A stretch of DNA of 64,000 nt from Myrica gale (GCA_963930655.1 OZ005600.1:7133501-7197500); one strand, 5' to 3'; shown: positions 45,701 through 56,702, numbered from the stretch's first letter. Made by a program: numbers and translations. Notes: generated by a model not told the origin, from the letters alone.

Positions 45701-47185
45701 GCTATGGAGTTGATGTTAGTATTGATGTGAGGTGCTCGCTCTATTGGTGTGCTCGTTAAATAGGATACACCATAGGAACAAACATGGAAAACTTTTTTAG
45801 TATGATAAAAAGGGCATACATAGGCGGGCATCATGTGCGTGGAAAATAAATTTATCCTAACAACCACTCCTAATAGTTGATGTTAGTATTGATGAGTGCA
45901 AACTAGTACTTAAGGAATGTTCCTTAGATTGTGAAGCAACTACTTGGAAGGAGATAATGAGTGTGAAAGCTGTAAATCTTTATAAGGCTCCTATATAGAT
46001 ATTTTCCTTTCCTTTCTGTTCGGCAGATACGCGAAAGGGAATCAATTAGTTTAGTTTGGATCTGAGTGGGAAAGGTTTTGAGTTTTGGTGGTGGACTGTA
46101 ATATTTTTTGGTATCCCATGTGGATGTGAAATGGACAGAGTTTAAGGAACACATTCTTTTAATCTTAGAAGCTATCCATTATCTGTTCTAAGTGTAAACA
46201 AGGTAACGTTTGCATTTGTGATTGTGGTTTTGCAGTGGGAGGAATCCCATATTTAATCAGAGATTCCTTCTTGTTAGTGTAGGGATTGTATAAATTACTA
46301 TTGCATGCTTGGGGTTGCAATCTTTTGTTGTTGTTCCTCTCTAAGGGTTCAACTCGTCTAAAAAATGTTCACTTATCTGATGATGTTGGAGTCTTTGGTT
46401 CCTATCATCTTCAAACTCACACTTTAGTGAGAGCCCTGTATTGCAGGAGCCATTTCTTATATGAAAGTATAACACTTAAATGTCCACAAGAACTTCAATA
46501 TACACATTTATGAACAAAAAGACTACGGTTTGATTTCAGTATCAGAGAAGAGAATTGCTAAAGATTGGCAGTTGAAAATGGTTGCAGGACTATGAAGAAT
46601 ATTGATGTTTAAATAGCTTATTGGCAATGATTGAAGCTATCCAAATTGCTCATTGGTGCCGGAGGGTGAATGTTGTGGGTATCTTAGATGTATCTCTTAT
46701 TCCCCCCAATATTGTTTCCTGGGACTCTGAGAGTTAATGTCTCGATTGATTAGGGAAAAAAAAAAGATTGAACACCATCTGAACTTTATGAATGAGTAAA
46801 TGGACTTTTGTTCTGAATTACCATGTGATAGATTTGTGCATACAAAATTGTGGTAGGGTGTTGCTTGAAAGGTGAATGTGAACCTATCTTTCTTTTGGTG
46901 TTCGCCCAGTATAAATATTGTTTTCTGTGCAGGATGGAAATAGAAGCAGATTACACAGGTTTGCTTTTGATAGCTTCAGCTGGATATGATCCTCGTGTGG
47001 CCCCCAAAGTGTATGAGAAGTTAGGAAAATTGACAGGCGATTCGAAACTCAGGGATTATCTTTCAACCCATCCATCTGGAAAAAAGAGAGCTCAGTTGCT
47101 GGCTCAAGCTCCAGTGATGGAAGAAGCTCTTGCTATATACAGGGAAGTTAAGTCAGGTCGCTCCGTGGAAGGTTTTTTCCTGTAG
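42724..47185 (+). CDS. OMA1: mitochondrial M48 metalloprotease OMA1
   Basis: Three exons, 42724-43665, 43797-43945 and 46933-47185, give 447 residues. The N-terminus (MGYYRRTKLALDAFRNFTSR) is basic and Ser-rich, as in a mitochondrial presequence. A membrane segment lies at about 111-130 (RIVLTGVLVGSGVVITLYYG). The zinc motif HEVAH has H313, E314 and H317, and the third ligand is E366 in MEIEAD. The family performs stress-activated cleavage of inner-membrane proteins. Intron 1 falls exactly inside the zinc motif, between E314 and V315. Intron 2 is 2,987 bp and filled with repeats. The start is the first ATG of the frame with a presequence. The length fits plant OMA1 and no defects are seen. 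Confidence 0.93.
44213..44640 (+). repeat. 213-bp tandem duplication with tRNA-like box in OMA1 intron 2
   Basis: TTTAGGAGAACTTAAGAGTT begins at 44213 and 44426, and the copies differ at very few positions. Each contains AAGCGATGACCTAACATTG and GTAAGTTCGAACCCAGGCTC, the latter resembling a tRNA B-box, so the unit may be a SINE. The similarity implies a recent duplication. Confidence 0.85.
44800..45270. mobile_element. long-TIR foldback element with duplicated left arm
   Basis: The 144-base left arm (TACGAAGAAATGTAAATATT..) occurs twice in tandem, at 44800 and 44944. Its reverse complement lies at about 45170-45268 (TGCTAGCACCATTAGTGGT against CCACTAACAGTGCTAGCA, and CCAAATTTTTGGATTTA against TAAATCCAAAAATTTGG). 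CCCACGTGGCATC and GATGCCATGTGAG form an inner stem. A Mutator-type MITE is the likely class. Confidence 0.75.
45336..45517. mobile_element. AT-rich MITE in OMA1 intron 2
   Basis: The left end GGTGTTTGATTGTTAAAATT and the right end, reverse complement, AGTGTTTGGGGGAATTTTGA are imperfect inverted repeats. The interior is AT- and GA-rich. It looks related to the TGTTTG-ended MITEs at 22149 and 58975. Confidence 0.5.
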
Positions 47186-48278
47186 GACAACAGGAGCACC
47201 GCCGTGTAACTTCCCTTCGTGTATAATTAGAGGAGAGCTGACTTTCAAGTTAGAAGTGCTCCCTCCCTGTGCCTAAAAGTTTTCATTCATTGTAGTTAAC
47301 TTTAGACTTTTCGGTCTCTGTCATTGACCTATTTTATTTATGTTGAAAAATAAAGAAAAAAAATCTGGTGTTTTTGAACTCAATAGCTTAATCGTACCCT
47401 AGCTTATGCCTTTCCTGACCTGCTGAACTTTTGATGCTTGTTAGTTTAACTGCACTTTACTATGGGTTTGGATCTCCATCACTCCAAGGAAATGGCACAT
47501 TGCTATTTGGTTGAGCCGGTGGTGCATAAAAGAAGGCGAAACCAGTGCTCTGGGTTGTTCAACTATGAAGCTATCAAGCTTTCCTGTACTCAGGATGGGT
47601 GCAGCAGGAAGCGAAATTGCATTCTCTGTGTCCAAGCGTCAAATTCTTTAGGTGCATATGATTTTAGTTAGCTTTTGATTTAATAGTTCTTAAATGGTCT
47701 GTTTTAATACGATTTTTCTGTGCGTACTTGGGATAAAGAAAGTGAATTGTGTTTAGAACTTTTTTTTCATTTGTCTTTAGAGTCGACAAGAAACAGGCGA
47801 AGTAATAGTTAAGTTGGTTTGACCGGCCAGCCCATCTCCGACCCGGATCGACGGTTTAAATGAGATTTTTTACGAGGCTTAGTCCATGGAGCGGATTATA
47901 TATGTAGTGCTTAGGGTTAGAGTTTTATGGTGAGAGAATATTGTCTTTTGCTCTGTCTTTTGCATGACTGGCTGACTCCTTGTACTTCGATCAAAGAATA
48001 GTGAAATATCTGCAACTCCGTAGACGCACCTCACATTGAGGGAACCACGCAATTGTACCATTGCTTATTTCGTTCTTATTTCATTTCTCACGTTATTTTG
48101 CAAGTAGGAAATCGTATTTTTTCCAACAACCGTTATCGGACATTAAAAACCAGACTCCACGTAGCCTGACAGGCCCGTTTCCATATCTGAATCCGGTTTG
48201 CTTACCCCCCTTGGTTCCACTACGAAAGCTAACTGAAACCCCCCGTCTACGGTTTCGAATACGAAGCGCCCAGAAAGG
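47186..48278. other. intergenic OMA1 to PPR
   Basis: OMA1 3' UTR with AATAAAG near 47350, then sequence without a recognisable gene. A 69-codon open frame at 47462 has no similarity I know. Confidence 0.45.
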
Positions 48279-49945
48279 GTGGAAATGAAAGAAACCCAAC
48301 GGCCAAGTCTCGTGAACACTATCTGGCGCTTAATCCTAGAGTACAAGAGCATGAGAGAGCTGAAAAAAATCCACACCCATATCGTAACTTCTCCAAATCT
48401 ATCCAAGAATGACCGATACTTTCTACTGACTCGTCTCCTCTTCGTTTGCGCCGTTTCGGATTCACGATCTCTCAGCTACGCTGCCGATGTCTTCCGGCTC
48501 ATAAAAAGCCCGAATACCTCTGTATATAACGTTATGATTAGAGGGTTTTTTTTTCTATTATGATTAGAGGTTATGCTACTAAAATAAACGATGGCGATGA
48601 TAAGAATTGGCCCCCGTCTTTAATTCTTTATAAGCGAATGCTTCATGATGCTATTGAACCAGATTGCCTCACTTTTCCGCTCCTCGTGAAGGAATGCACA
48701 AGGAGGCTGCACGGTGACACGGGTCGAAGCATTCATGCCCAAACTATCAAGTTTGGATTCCATAATGACGTTTTTGTTCATAATTCTATGATAAGCTTGT
48801 ATATGGCATGTGGGCGTTTGAGATGTGCCCGGAAGTTGTTCGTCTACATGTTACATAGGGATGTCGTTTCGTGGAACTCGATGATTATTGGGTATTTGAG
48901 AAGTGGGGAACTCGATTTGGCGTTGGATTTGTTCCGGAGAATGAAGAAGAGGAACATTATTACCTGGAATTCCATTATAACGGGGTTTGTTCAAGGTGGC
49001 CGGCCGAAAGAGGCCTTGGAATTTTTCCATGAAATGCAGATTATAAGTAATGATATGGTCAGGCCTGATAAGATAACAATTGCTAGTGTCCTTTCAGCTT
49101 GTGCTTATCTTGGAGCGATTGATCATGGGAAATGGGTGCATGGTTACACGAGGAGAAGTGGCCTAGATTGCGATTTGGTAATGGGTACGGCACTGGTTGA
49201 TATGTATGGCAAATGTGGATGCGTGGAGAAGGCATATGAGGTGTTTAAGGAGATGCCTGAAAAGGATACCTTGGCATGGACGGCGATGATTTCGGTTTTT
49301 GCTGTTCATGGCTTCGGTAACGAGGCTTTTGATCTTTTCGAAGAGATGAAAATTCTTGGGGTGAAGCCCAACCGTGTAACGTTTGTTGGGCTATTGTCGG
49401 CTTGTGCTCACTCTGGTCTAGTAGAGAAAGCTCGCTGGTGTTTTGACATTATGAGACGCGTTTACTTAATTGAACCACAGGTTTATCACTATGCTTGTAT
49501 GGTTGATATACTTGGTCGCGCTGGGCTCTTTGAAGAGGCAGAAGGGCTTATTAGAAGCATGTCACTGGAGCCAGATGTGTTTGTTTGGGGTGCATTACTT
49601 GGGGGGTGTCAGATGCATGGGAATGTAAAACTAGGAGAAAAGGTGGCACTGTATTTAATTGATTTGGAACCTCTCTACCATTCTTTTTATGTCAACTTGT
49701 GTGATCTATATGCCAAAGCTAATAGATTTGATGACATAAAGAGAATTAGAACCTTAATTAAAGAAAAAGGGATAAAAAAGGAAGTACCAGGCTGCAGCTT
49801 GATTGAAGTCGAAGGTGTTGTTCATGAATTTTCAGTTAAAGGATCACCTGACCTTGTAATGGAGGAAGTATTCTGTACCTTGGTTGGGTTTGGTAAGATG
49901 ACGAAGACTGAAGGATTTATGCTTGATCATGAGGAGATATATTGA
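48279..49945 (+). CDS. PLS-class PPR protein with interrupted N-terminal frame
   Basis: Organellar RNA-binding protein. The main frame 48560-49945 (461 residues) holds successive PPR motifs (VVSWNSMIIGYLRSGELDLA, ITWNSIITGFVQGGRPKEAL, LAWTAMISVFAVHG) and an E-type C-terminus (KKEVPGCSLIEVEGVVHEF), without DYW. The true N-terminus is upstream in another frame: 48279-48560 encodes MEMKETQRPSLVN..KKIHTHIVTSPNLSKN up to VYNVMIRG. ATGATTAGAGG occurs at 48534 and 48560, and the 26-base unit shifts the frame and leads to a stop soon after. Removing one unit in thought gives the normal family reading VMIRGYATK. So this is a recently damaged allele, an assembly error, or a gene starting at 48560 without its targeting region. 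Confidence 0.8.
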
Positions 49946-50545
49946 AGGCAAAAACATAATGGCGATGACATTTGTTTGAGGAGTATTTGAAATCTCTATT
50001 TCGGACTCAAATTGCAGGTGTTCAAATCTGATAAACCAACATTTGTTTGAGGAGTATTTGAAAGTTACTTCAGGAACTTTCAGGCACCATTACAAAAAGA
50101 AATTTCATGTTTTGAGGGGAAGTTATTGGTGCATACTGAATATATGCAGATCCTTGACTCCCTTCACGGCCATGAGATGCATGGAACCAAATTGGTCAGA
50201 GATGCACATCCCTGAAGTTCATGAGGTCTCTCTTGATTTATTTACGGGCAACAACCGAGTCTTCTGCTAAAAGTTAACAGCTGCTTTCCACTGCTATGTG
50301 CTGTTGTTAATTTTACTTGCAGAATGACATTCTTTGTTGATCCAACTGTTGAGATTCAATTTATGCAGGGATGATACAACGTATTTTGACTCTAGTTTGT
50401 AACATAAGAATGTAGAAGCTGTTCGAAATGCAAACATCTTGGAGGTTAGCTTAATGTCACTTTGAAATTGAACCATTTAAACATTGTTTTAAATAAAAAA
50501 TTTCTTGTCGGTTTTTGGGACTAATTTAGTTAATTGTGTGAGCAG
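49946..50545. other. PPR 3' region and intergenic
   Basis: CATTTGTTTGAGGAGTATTT occurs at about 49970 and 50040, a short direct repeat. No gene otherwise. Confidence 0.4.
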
Positions 50546-50881
50546 ATGTCCAAAGAATATATATTGTCAAGGTTTTCGGCAGAGAGCGTGAAGGATCCCA
50601 AGAATTGTGGCTATCTGATCAATATCTGAGAGATGTTACTCTTATCATCGCTGGCAAGGACAACATCTGCGAACATGCTGACTTGGTTCTTTAACATGCT
50701 TTGTAAATATCCTTTCGTTCAAGAGAAGGTTGCAGAGGAAGTGAGAGAAGCAACTGAAGCAGACAATAGCACATCTACTGATGAATTTACATGGTTGATC
50801 ACTGAAGCAGCCCTTGAGAAGATGCAGTATCTTCATGCAGCTCTAACTGAGACCCTCAGACTATATCCAGCAGTTCCTGTG
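50546..50881 (+). pseudogene. solitary CYP704-type P450 exon
   Basis: Corresponds to exon 4 of the intact gene at 54320. An AG acceptor at 50544 precedes MSKEYILSRFSAESVKDPKN. The frame then shifts and returns near ANMLTWFFNMLCKYPFVQEK, continuing to [13 protein letters not shown] and a GT donor at 50882. The AGKDTT oxygen-binding motif is disrupted. No other exons lie nearby, so this is a relic of a tandem copy. Confidence 0.85.
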
Positions 50882-51911
50882 GTAACATCTCACATTGATT
50901 AGACTAATTTTTGTTTGACCGTGCTATGGACAACATTTAGAGTAAAACACTTTCAATAATCTTGGCAGTACTGTACGTAAATTGTGTATTTCATATATTA
51001 AGTGGATGTAGTGCATCACAAATTTTTCCTATGACATCTCACATACTGTTTTTGTGAAGGATTACATGAGAAAGATATCAGGTATCCTTCTTATTTCCTA
51101 GCCTTACTCCAGAGGCTCTGTCATTGATCTACAAAAGAGCCGTGACAGCAAAAGACTACCCACTGCTAGGAAATGTAAGGTAAGAGTATGGGCCAGGGTG
51201 ATTGAACTTCTGGCATACATGATATTGACTCCGGTTCTGTATAAGCTAAACTGTGCTAATACATCTGAGAGTTGGGTATAATGTTGACGGCAGAAGTCCC
51301 ATCCATTGAGTTCTCTGTCTGTAGCCAAGAGATTGACTTTGTTAATTGTTCATTTTTTCCTTAGTTATTTTGCAGAAGTTCATTGCTTATTTTACTTGCT
51401 TTTATTGTGCCATCACTAAAAGCATGTGCTCGTAATCAAATTAGTAGAACCATGATTTATCCACAAAAATTAAAAACGAAGAAAGAGGAGAACAGACTTC
51501 CTAGCAAGAGTCTCATTGTTCATGGACTTTGAGGCTAAGTGGAATTTTGATTTTTTCTGGGTGACGTAGGAATTTTGGTTCTTTGTTCATTGAAGTACAT
51601 GGTAAATCTGCTTAGAAAAAAAAAAGTACATGGTAAATGAACGCCTTAAATCATCTGAATGTCTGAGTATTGATTCTATTATTCTGTACACATTTCCAGC
51701 AGTATATTTTACTTCTTTCAATAAAATGTTAAGTTATTAGACATGAGGATGAAAAGTTTACACGTGATCGATGGCTGTAAAGTAAGGAAAAGAGACAGCA
51801 TACTTTACGATAGAGAGGTAATCGGAAGGAAGAGAGGAGGACAGGTGGTATTCTCTCAATGGAATCAAAATACCAAACAAACCTTCACCAGGAAAAGACA
51901 CTCGACATAAG
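50882..51911. other. intergenic, one micro-insertion
   Basis: No gene. Contains the 16-bp LINE-like insertion at 51608-51623. Confidence 0.45.
51593..51638 (+). mobile_element. 16-bp poly(A) micro-insertion with 15-bp TSD
   Basis: AAGTACATGGTAAAT occurs at 51593-51607 and 51624-51638, separated by CTGCTTAGAAAAAAAA. The structure is that of an extremely 5'-truncated non-LTR retroposition. Confidence 0.75.
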
Positions 51912-52332
51912 GAGAAGATTTGGTGATTGACTTTGCCTACCATTAGGATAACCTTTATAACTATGAGTCCATGCTATGCGACGCACTTGGGATTTGCTTT
52001 GAGAATGGTCTACGTCTCGCCTGCCGCCACTGGAAAGCAAATGTTAAATATCAGATCTCTCGAAACATAGCCCACTCAATTTAGGAAAAATATAACTTTC
52101 TCCAGAATTACTATAATTTTTACATTTTACATGATAAACTATCATGAAATATTATGGGATAAATATAAAATTGGTTCTTGTGCTTTGACCGAAAATCAAA
52201 TAAGTCCTTCAACTTTAAAATTCATCAAATTGGTCCCTAAAGGTTAAAATTTATTAAGAATTTAGTCCTTTTAAGACCGTTCAAATGTGAATGATTTTAA
52301 ACCTTAGAGACTAATTTGATGTGTTTTAAAGT

Positions 52333-53583
52333 GAAAAATCTGTTTAGACCCTAAAGAACACCTAGAGGGGGTGAAGAGAAGAGATATTGGTACTTTCTTT
52401 TTCTTTGAATAGACAAATTTAGAACAAGTCCTAAAAGAGTCTCATCTAGATCTGAAAAGTATTTAATAATCAACAAATATGCAGCGGAATATTAAAACAA
52501 ATATTAAATAAAGATATCAATCATAAATAATAAACCAATCACACACCAAAACACGAGATTTGATGACGAAGTGGAAAACCTTATCAAAGGAAAAAACCAC
52601 TCCGGGCTAGCAGCCACAAAAAATTCACTAGAAGATAAACCTTTACACCGGTGACTCAGACACGGGCAACATCCAGTTGCTTGACTCTGACAACTCCAAA
52701 GTAATAATCTAGGTAATCCAACTTAGACCCGCTCCCTTGCGGTTAACCCTCGGTCTTCTAAGGTTCTTCTTGTAAATCTTTTCAACACCGGTAACTCCGG
52801 CTGCCAATCTCCTTAAGCTCTCTGAAGGCTTCTCACAAGAGGTTGGTTTCAATGGTGATTTAGGTGATTGATGTAGGAGAGAGAAACTATAAACACTTTA
52901 GGTGCAAAGGTCTCAAAGAATGTTTCTCTCAATCATAAGACGCCAAGGAAGAGAGGAAATAACTTGGGTCAACAACTTGGACGAGGTTTCATGGTTTAAA
53001 TAGATAAAGATAAAACAATTTGAAAAACAGGGTATTTCGCTCGAGCCAAGCTTGGGCGAAACTATCTGTAAAGAAAATTGTCAATTTCGCTCGAGCTAAG
53101 CTAGGGCGAAACTCTCTGTAAAGAAAATTATCAATCTCGCTCGAGCGCATAGCAGGCGAAGCTTAAGCGAAGAGCCTATTTCGGAGATATACTTGAGAAA
53201 TTTTAGGATCGGATAAAATTTCACGAATTTGAACTCCACTTTCATAATTCGAACGTACTTCATCTTTATCTTCTTGATTCGAATACTTTTCAATCCTAAT
53301 TCTTTTAGGGGGCGTTTGTTTGTGGAAATTTCGGGGAATATTCCCGAAATTTTGGGAATCTTTACTTTATTGAGATTTATTGGGGTTTGTGAAAGGTAGA
53401 GTGTATGTGTGTAAAAGTTAAAAATTTTGGAGTGTGTTTGTTTTGTTGGAAATTTCGAACCCCAAAATTTTGGGGAAACAAACACCCCTTTAGAAGACTT
53501 CTTGAACACTTAAACAAGACCTTATCTAAATGATTCAAATTACAACTCAAATTTGAAACGGAATTTGTCAATAACATTAACAT
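52333..53583. repeat. unclassified dispersed repeat (copy 2)
   Basis: Inserted in the MITE with a 5-bp direct repeat AAAGT on both sides. Similar to 30117-31035. Contains three copies of a roughly 57-base unit with TTTCGCTCGAGC and GGGCGAAAC near 53034-53160, and a Tourist-like MITE absent from copy 1. Confidence 0.65.
53308..53489. mobile_element. Tourist-like MITE
   Basis: Ends GGGGGCGTTTGTTTG and, reverse complement, AGGGGTGTTTGTTT, flanked by TTA. Palindromic parts near each end (ATTTCGGGGAATATTCCCGAAATT). Typical PIF/Harbinger MITE structure. A relative is at 59298. Confidence 0.75.
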
Positions 53584-53781
53584 AAAGTTTAAGGACTTAT
53601 TTGATTTTCGCGCAAACTATAGGGACCGAGATTATATTTATCCCAAATATTATATTCATCCATAAATTATGGATCGCTAACACGTTACACCTTTTTGTCT
53701 ATTTTTTTAAGATTGGATGAAAAATAATTTTTCTTAAAAAAATTTGCTCAGAAGAGACCTCGAAGGCCCACACCCTGCCAA

Positions 53782-53941
53782 GGGCGTCCCGCCCCACGTC
53801 CCGCCAGCATCCTGCTGGCGGACGTGGCGGTGGGGCCCACGTGGGGCCCAGCCATTTCATTGGCTGAAATTGCTGGGCCCCACCCCACGTCAGCCAGCGG
53901 GATGCTGGCGGGACGTGGGGGCGAGACGTGGGGCATTTCCC
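53782..53941. mobile_element. GC-rich foldback element, larger relative of 28129
   Basis: 160 bases made of nested inverted repeats: CCCGCCAGCATCCTGCTGGCGG, split here as CCCGCCAGCA and TGCTGGCGG, CCCACGTGGGG, CAGCCAGCGGGATGCTGGCG. It has at least six ACGT cores. It starts GGGCGTCCCGCC, shared with 28129. No target duplication is clear. Confidence 0.65.
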
Positions 53942-54319
53942 TTATGGAGTCACTGTATTCCCACTTTAAGAGGGGGTTAAAATATACTTAAACCAATCTG
54001 ATTAGTTGCTTGCTGAACTAATTGCCTTCCTAGTATTTCTTTAAAAACGTGCTTTCTACCTCAATGGGAAGAAGTCTCTCCGTTCCCCTTAAGCCAAGCT
54101 TTCTTTATTCAAATGCCTGGCCTAATTCTCTTACATTATATCTTTAAACAATTATCCTATAATGTTTCACAACATGGATAGAGCAAAATTACAGAATTCA
54201 GTCAACTTCTGCTCACTCCATGTGGTGGCCGGTGGGGTAGTGACTTATTAAACAAGAACTGTAGTATAAAAAAACAGAGAGTTCTACCCATTACATAAGC
54301 ATTTTTCAAGCCTCCTACT
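53942..54319. other. CYP704 upstream region
   Basis: No gene. Probable promoter and leader of the P450. A TATA-like GTAGTATAAAAAAA lies near 54262, about 58 bases before the start. Confidence 0.45.
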
Positions 54320-56702
54320 ATGAGTTTATCTTCTCAAATGAACCCAATGGATTTTCTCTCTAATTCTCTCTCTCTCAGTGCAATAATTTCCTGTTTGATC
54401 GTAGCCATATCTATGATCGCTTTTCATGCCAGAAGATCGCTTAGAAACAGAAAAAGATACCATCCTGTTGCCGGCACTGTTTTTCACCTACTTTTCAACT
54501 TCCGTAGGCTGCACCATTTCATGACCGACCTTTCAAGGAAACACAGGACCTACAGGTTGCTTGGCCTATTCAGAACTGAGGTTTATACTGCGGATCCTGC
54601 CAACGTTGAACACTTCCTCAAAACTAACTTCGAAAATTACGGCAAGGTACCTTGCTATCCAACCATATTCATTTCTCGCCTGAAAAAGGTCATAGAAGGG
54701 ACTTTGATATTCAGTGACGAATTTCACTGTTCAAACCGTGAGTAATATATTAGTTATTCTCTTGGTGGTTGCTAAGTAGCAATTTCGGTTGATTGAGCGT
54801 TTCGAAAAAACAGAATAATTTGCAATTTTTGAATAAACAGAATAAACTGACGAGTTTCTAAAGTTTCACCCATATTCTCCTAATTTCTTTTATTTTCTGT
54901 AGCTATTTTGTCAGTATATGTTCTATTTTCCGTCCCTAAGATAGAAGATATACGAAGCGATCATAAACGTTCATTTTAAGCTCATTATTTCATTCTTCCG
55001 GCCTGTTCCAGGGTTGGCACCACTACACCGTGTTGAAAGATCTTCTGGGCGATGGTATTTTCACGGTGGATGGAGAAAAGTGGCGACACCAGAGGAAAGA
55101 GTCGAGCTATGAATTTTCGACCAAGACACTGAGAGACTTCAGCAGCGCCGTCTTCAAAACCAATGCAGCAAAACTCTCTCGGATATTGTCTGAAGCTGCG
55201 TCCTCAAATACAACCGTAGAGATGCAAGTAAAACTTCAGTTTTGAAATGTCATACTCACAGCTACTTCATTTCACTAGAAAATAGCTCAACCTTGTGGGT
55301 GAATATGGGCAGGATTTGTTTATGAAGTCAACCTTGGACTCGGTGTTTAAGATCGTCCTCGGTGTAGAACTAGACAACATGTGTGGAACATATGAAGAAG
55401 GCAGTCGGTTCTCCAAGGCTTTCGATGAAGCAAGTGCAATTACCATGTATCGTTATGTTGATATATTCTGGAAGATCAAGCGGTTCCTGAACATCGGATC
55501 AGAAGCAGCACTACGAAATAGTATCCAAGTGGTCGATGAGTTTGTTTCTGAAGTAATCAAAAACAAGATTGAACAAGTCCATAAGCCACAAGACAATTTG
55601 ACTGTGAGTTTAACATCTTGAACCATCTCTTTTTTGCTGTTAAGTTGAAATAGATCTAGAATAAATGATCAATCGCGATTATCATAAATTTCAGAGTAAG
55701 AAAGGAGATATCTTATCACGGTTTCTGGAATTGAATGAGACAGATGCCAAGTACCTTAAAGACACAGTCCTCAGTTTCATTATTGCCGGAAAGGACACAA
55801 CAGCTACCACCCTTTCCTGGTTCATTTACATCCTCTGCAAGCATCCTCATCTACAGGAAAAGGTGGCACAAGAAGTGCGAGAAGCAATAAAATTGAAAGA
55901 CAACTCAAGCATTGACGAACTTGCAGCCAGCATAACAGAAGAAGCTCTCGACAGGATGCAGTATCTCCATGCAGCTTTGACTGAGACACTCAGACTCTAC
56001 CCAGCAGTTCCAGTGGTAATACACGTATGAACACCCGTCAATTCCTAAAATTGTTGTATGAGTTCTTTTTAAAAGCCAGGTTCTGTGGCGCCTTGTTACA
56101 GGATGGGAAGCTCTGTTTTTCAGATGATATCTGGCCAGATGGTTTTACTATCAGAAAAGGGGTTTCAGTGTCATACCAGCCTTATGCCATGGGCAGGATG
56201 AAATACTTATGGGGTGATGATGCCGAGGAATTTCGGCCAGAAAGATGGCTCAATGAAAATGGCCTTTTTCAGCAAGAAAGTCCTTTCAAATTTACGGCCT
56301 TCCAGGTAAGAAAGAATCAAAAGTACAATAGTGAATGTGAATAACCCCATAAGAAAGGCCATAAGAAACATTGTACTTTTTTTGGGGGGGGTGTAGAAAC
56401 ATGATACTTCAGTAAACTGACCGACTCATCTTTTGACACTTGTAGCTGAATTCTGAGATTCTGGAGAGCTTGAAAACTGATCAATTTGTTGTGATCACTT
56501 ACAGGCTGGTCCAAGAATTTGTCTGGGAAAGGAATTTGCTTACAGGCAGATGAAGATCTTCTGTGCTGTCCTTTTGCACAGTTTCGTATTCAAGCTGAGT
56601 GATGAAAATAAAGCAGTTACTTATAGGACGATGCTCACTCTGCACATTGATGGGGGCCTTCATCTGCGCGTTTCTTCAAGATTGGGCCATGTAAGCCCAT
56701 AG
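54320..56702 (+). CDS. cytochrome P450, CYP704 family (CYP704C1-like)
   Basis: Six exons, 54320-54646, 55012-55227, 55313-55603, 55695-56015, 56102-56305, 56505-56702, all phase 0; 518 residues. The N-terminal anchor is around residues 17-35 ([19 protein letters not shown]). Landmarks: AGKDTT at 309-314, ETLR at 375-378, FRPERW, and the heme loop around C459 ([12 protein letters not shown]), with the Phe of that loop at the end of exon 5. CYP704 enzymes belong to clan CYP86, mostly fatty-acid omega-hydroxylases for sporopollenin, cutin or suberin. The exact substrate of this C-type member is unknown. No defect seen. Confidence 0.92.

Larger units (their letters stand above)
52156..53644. mobile_element. 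Mutator-type MITE, 9-bp TSD, itself interrupted
   Basis: TIR GGGATAAATATAA at both ends, flanked by AAATATTAT (52147-52155 and 53645-53653). Without the insertion inside it, it is about 235 bp. Non-coding. Confidence 0.8.
51912..53780 (+). repeat. stray copy of ATS3 spacer/promoter, split by nested repeats
   Basis: 51912-52060 matches 28720-28860 (TTGCCTACCATTAGG, GCTTTGAGAATGGTCTACGT), and 53750-53780 matches 28870-28905 (CACCCTGCCAAGG). No ATS3 exon accompanies it. Everything between is later insertion. Confidence 0.7.
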
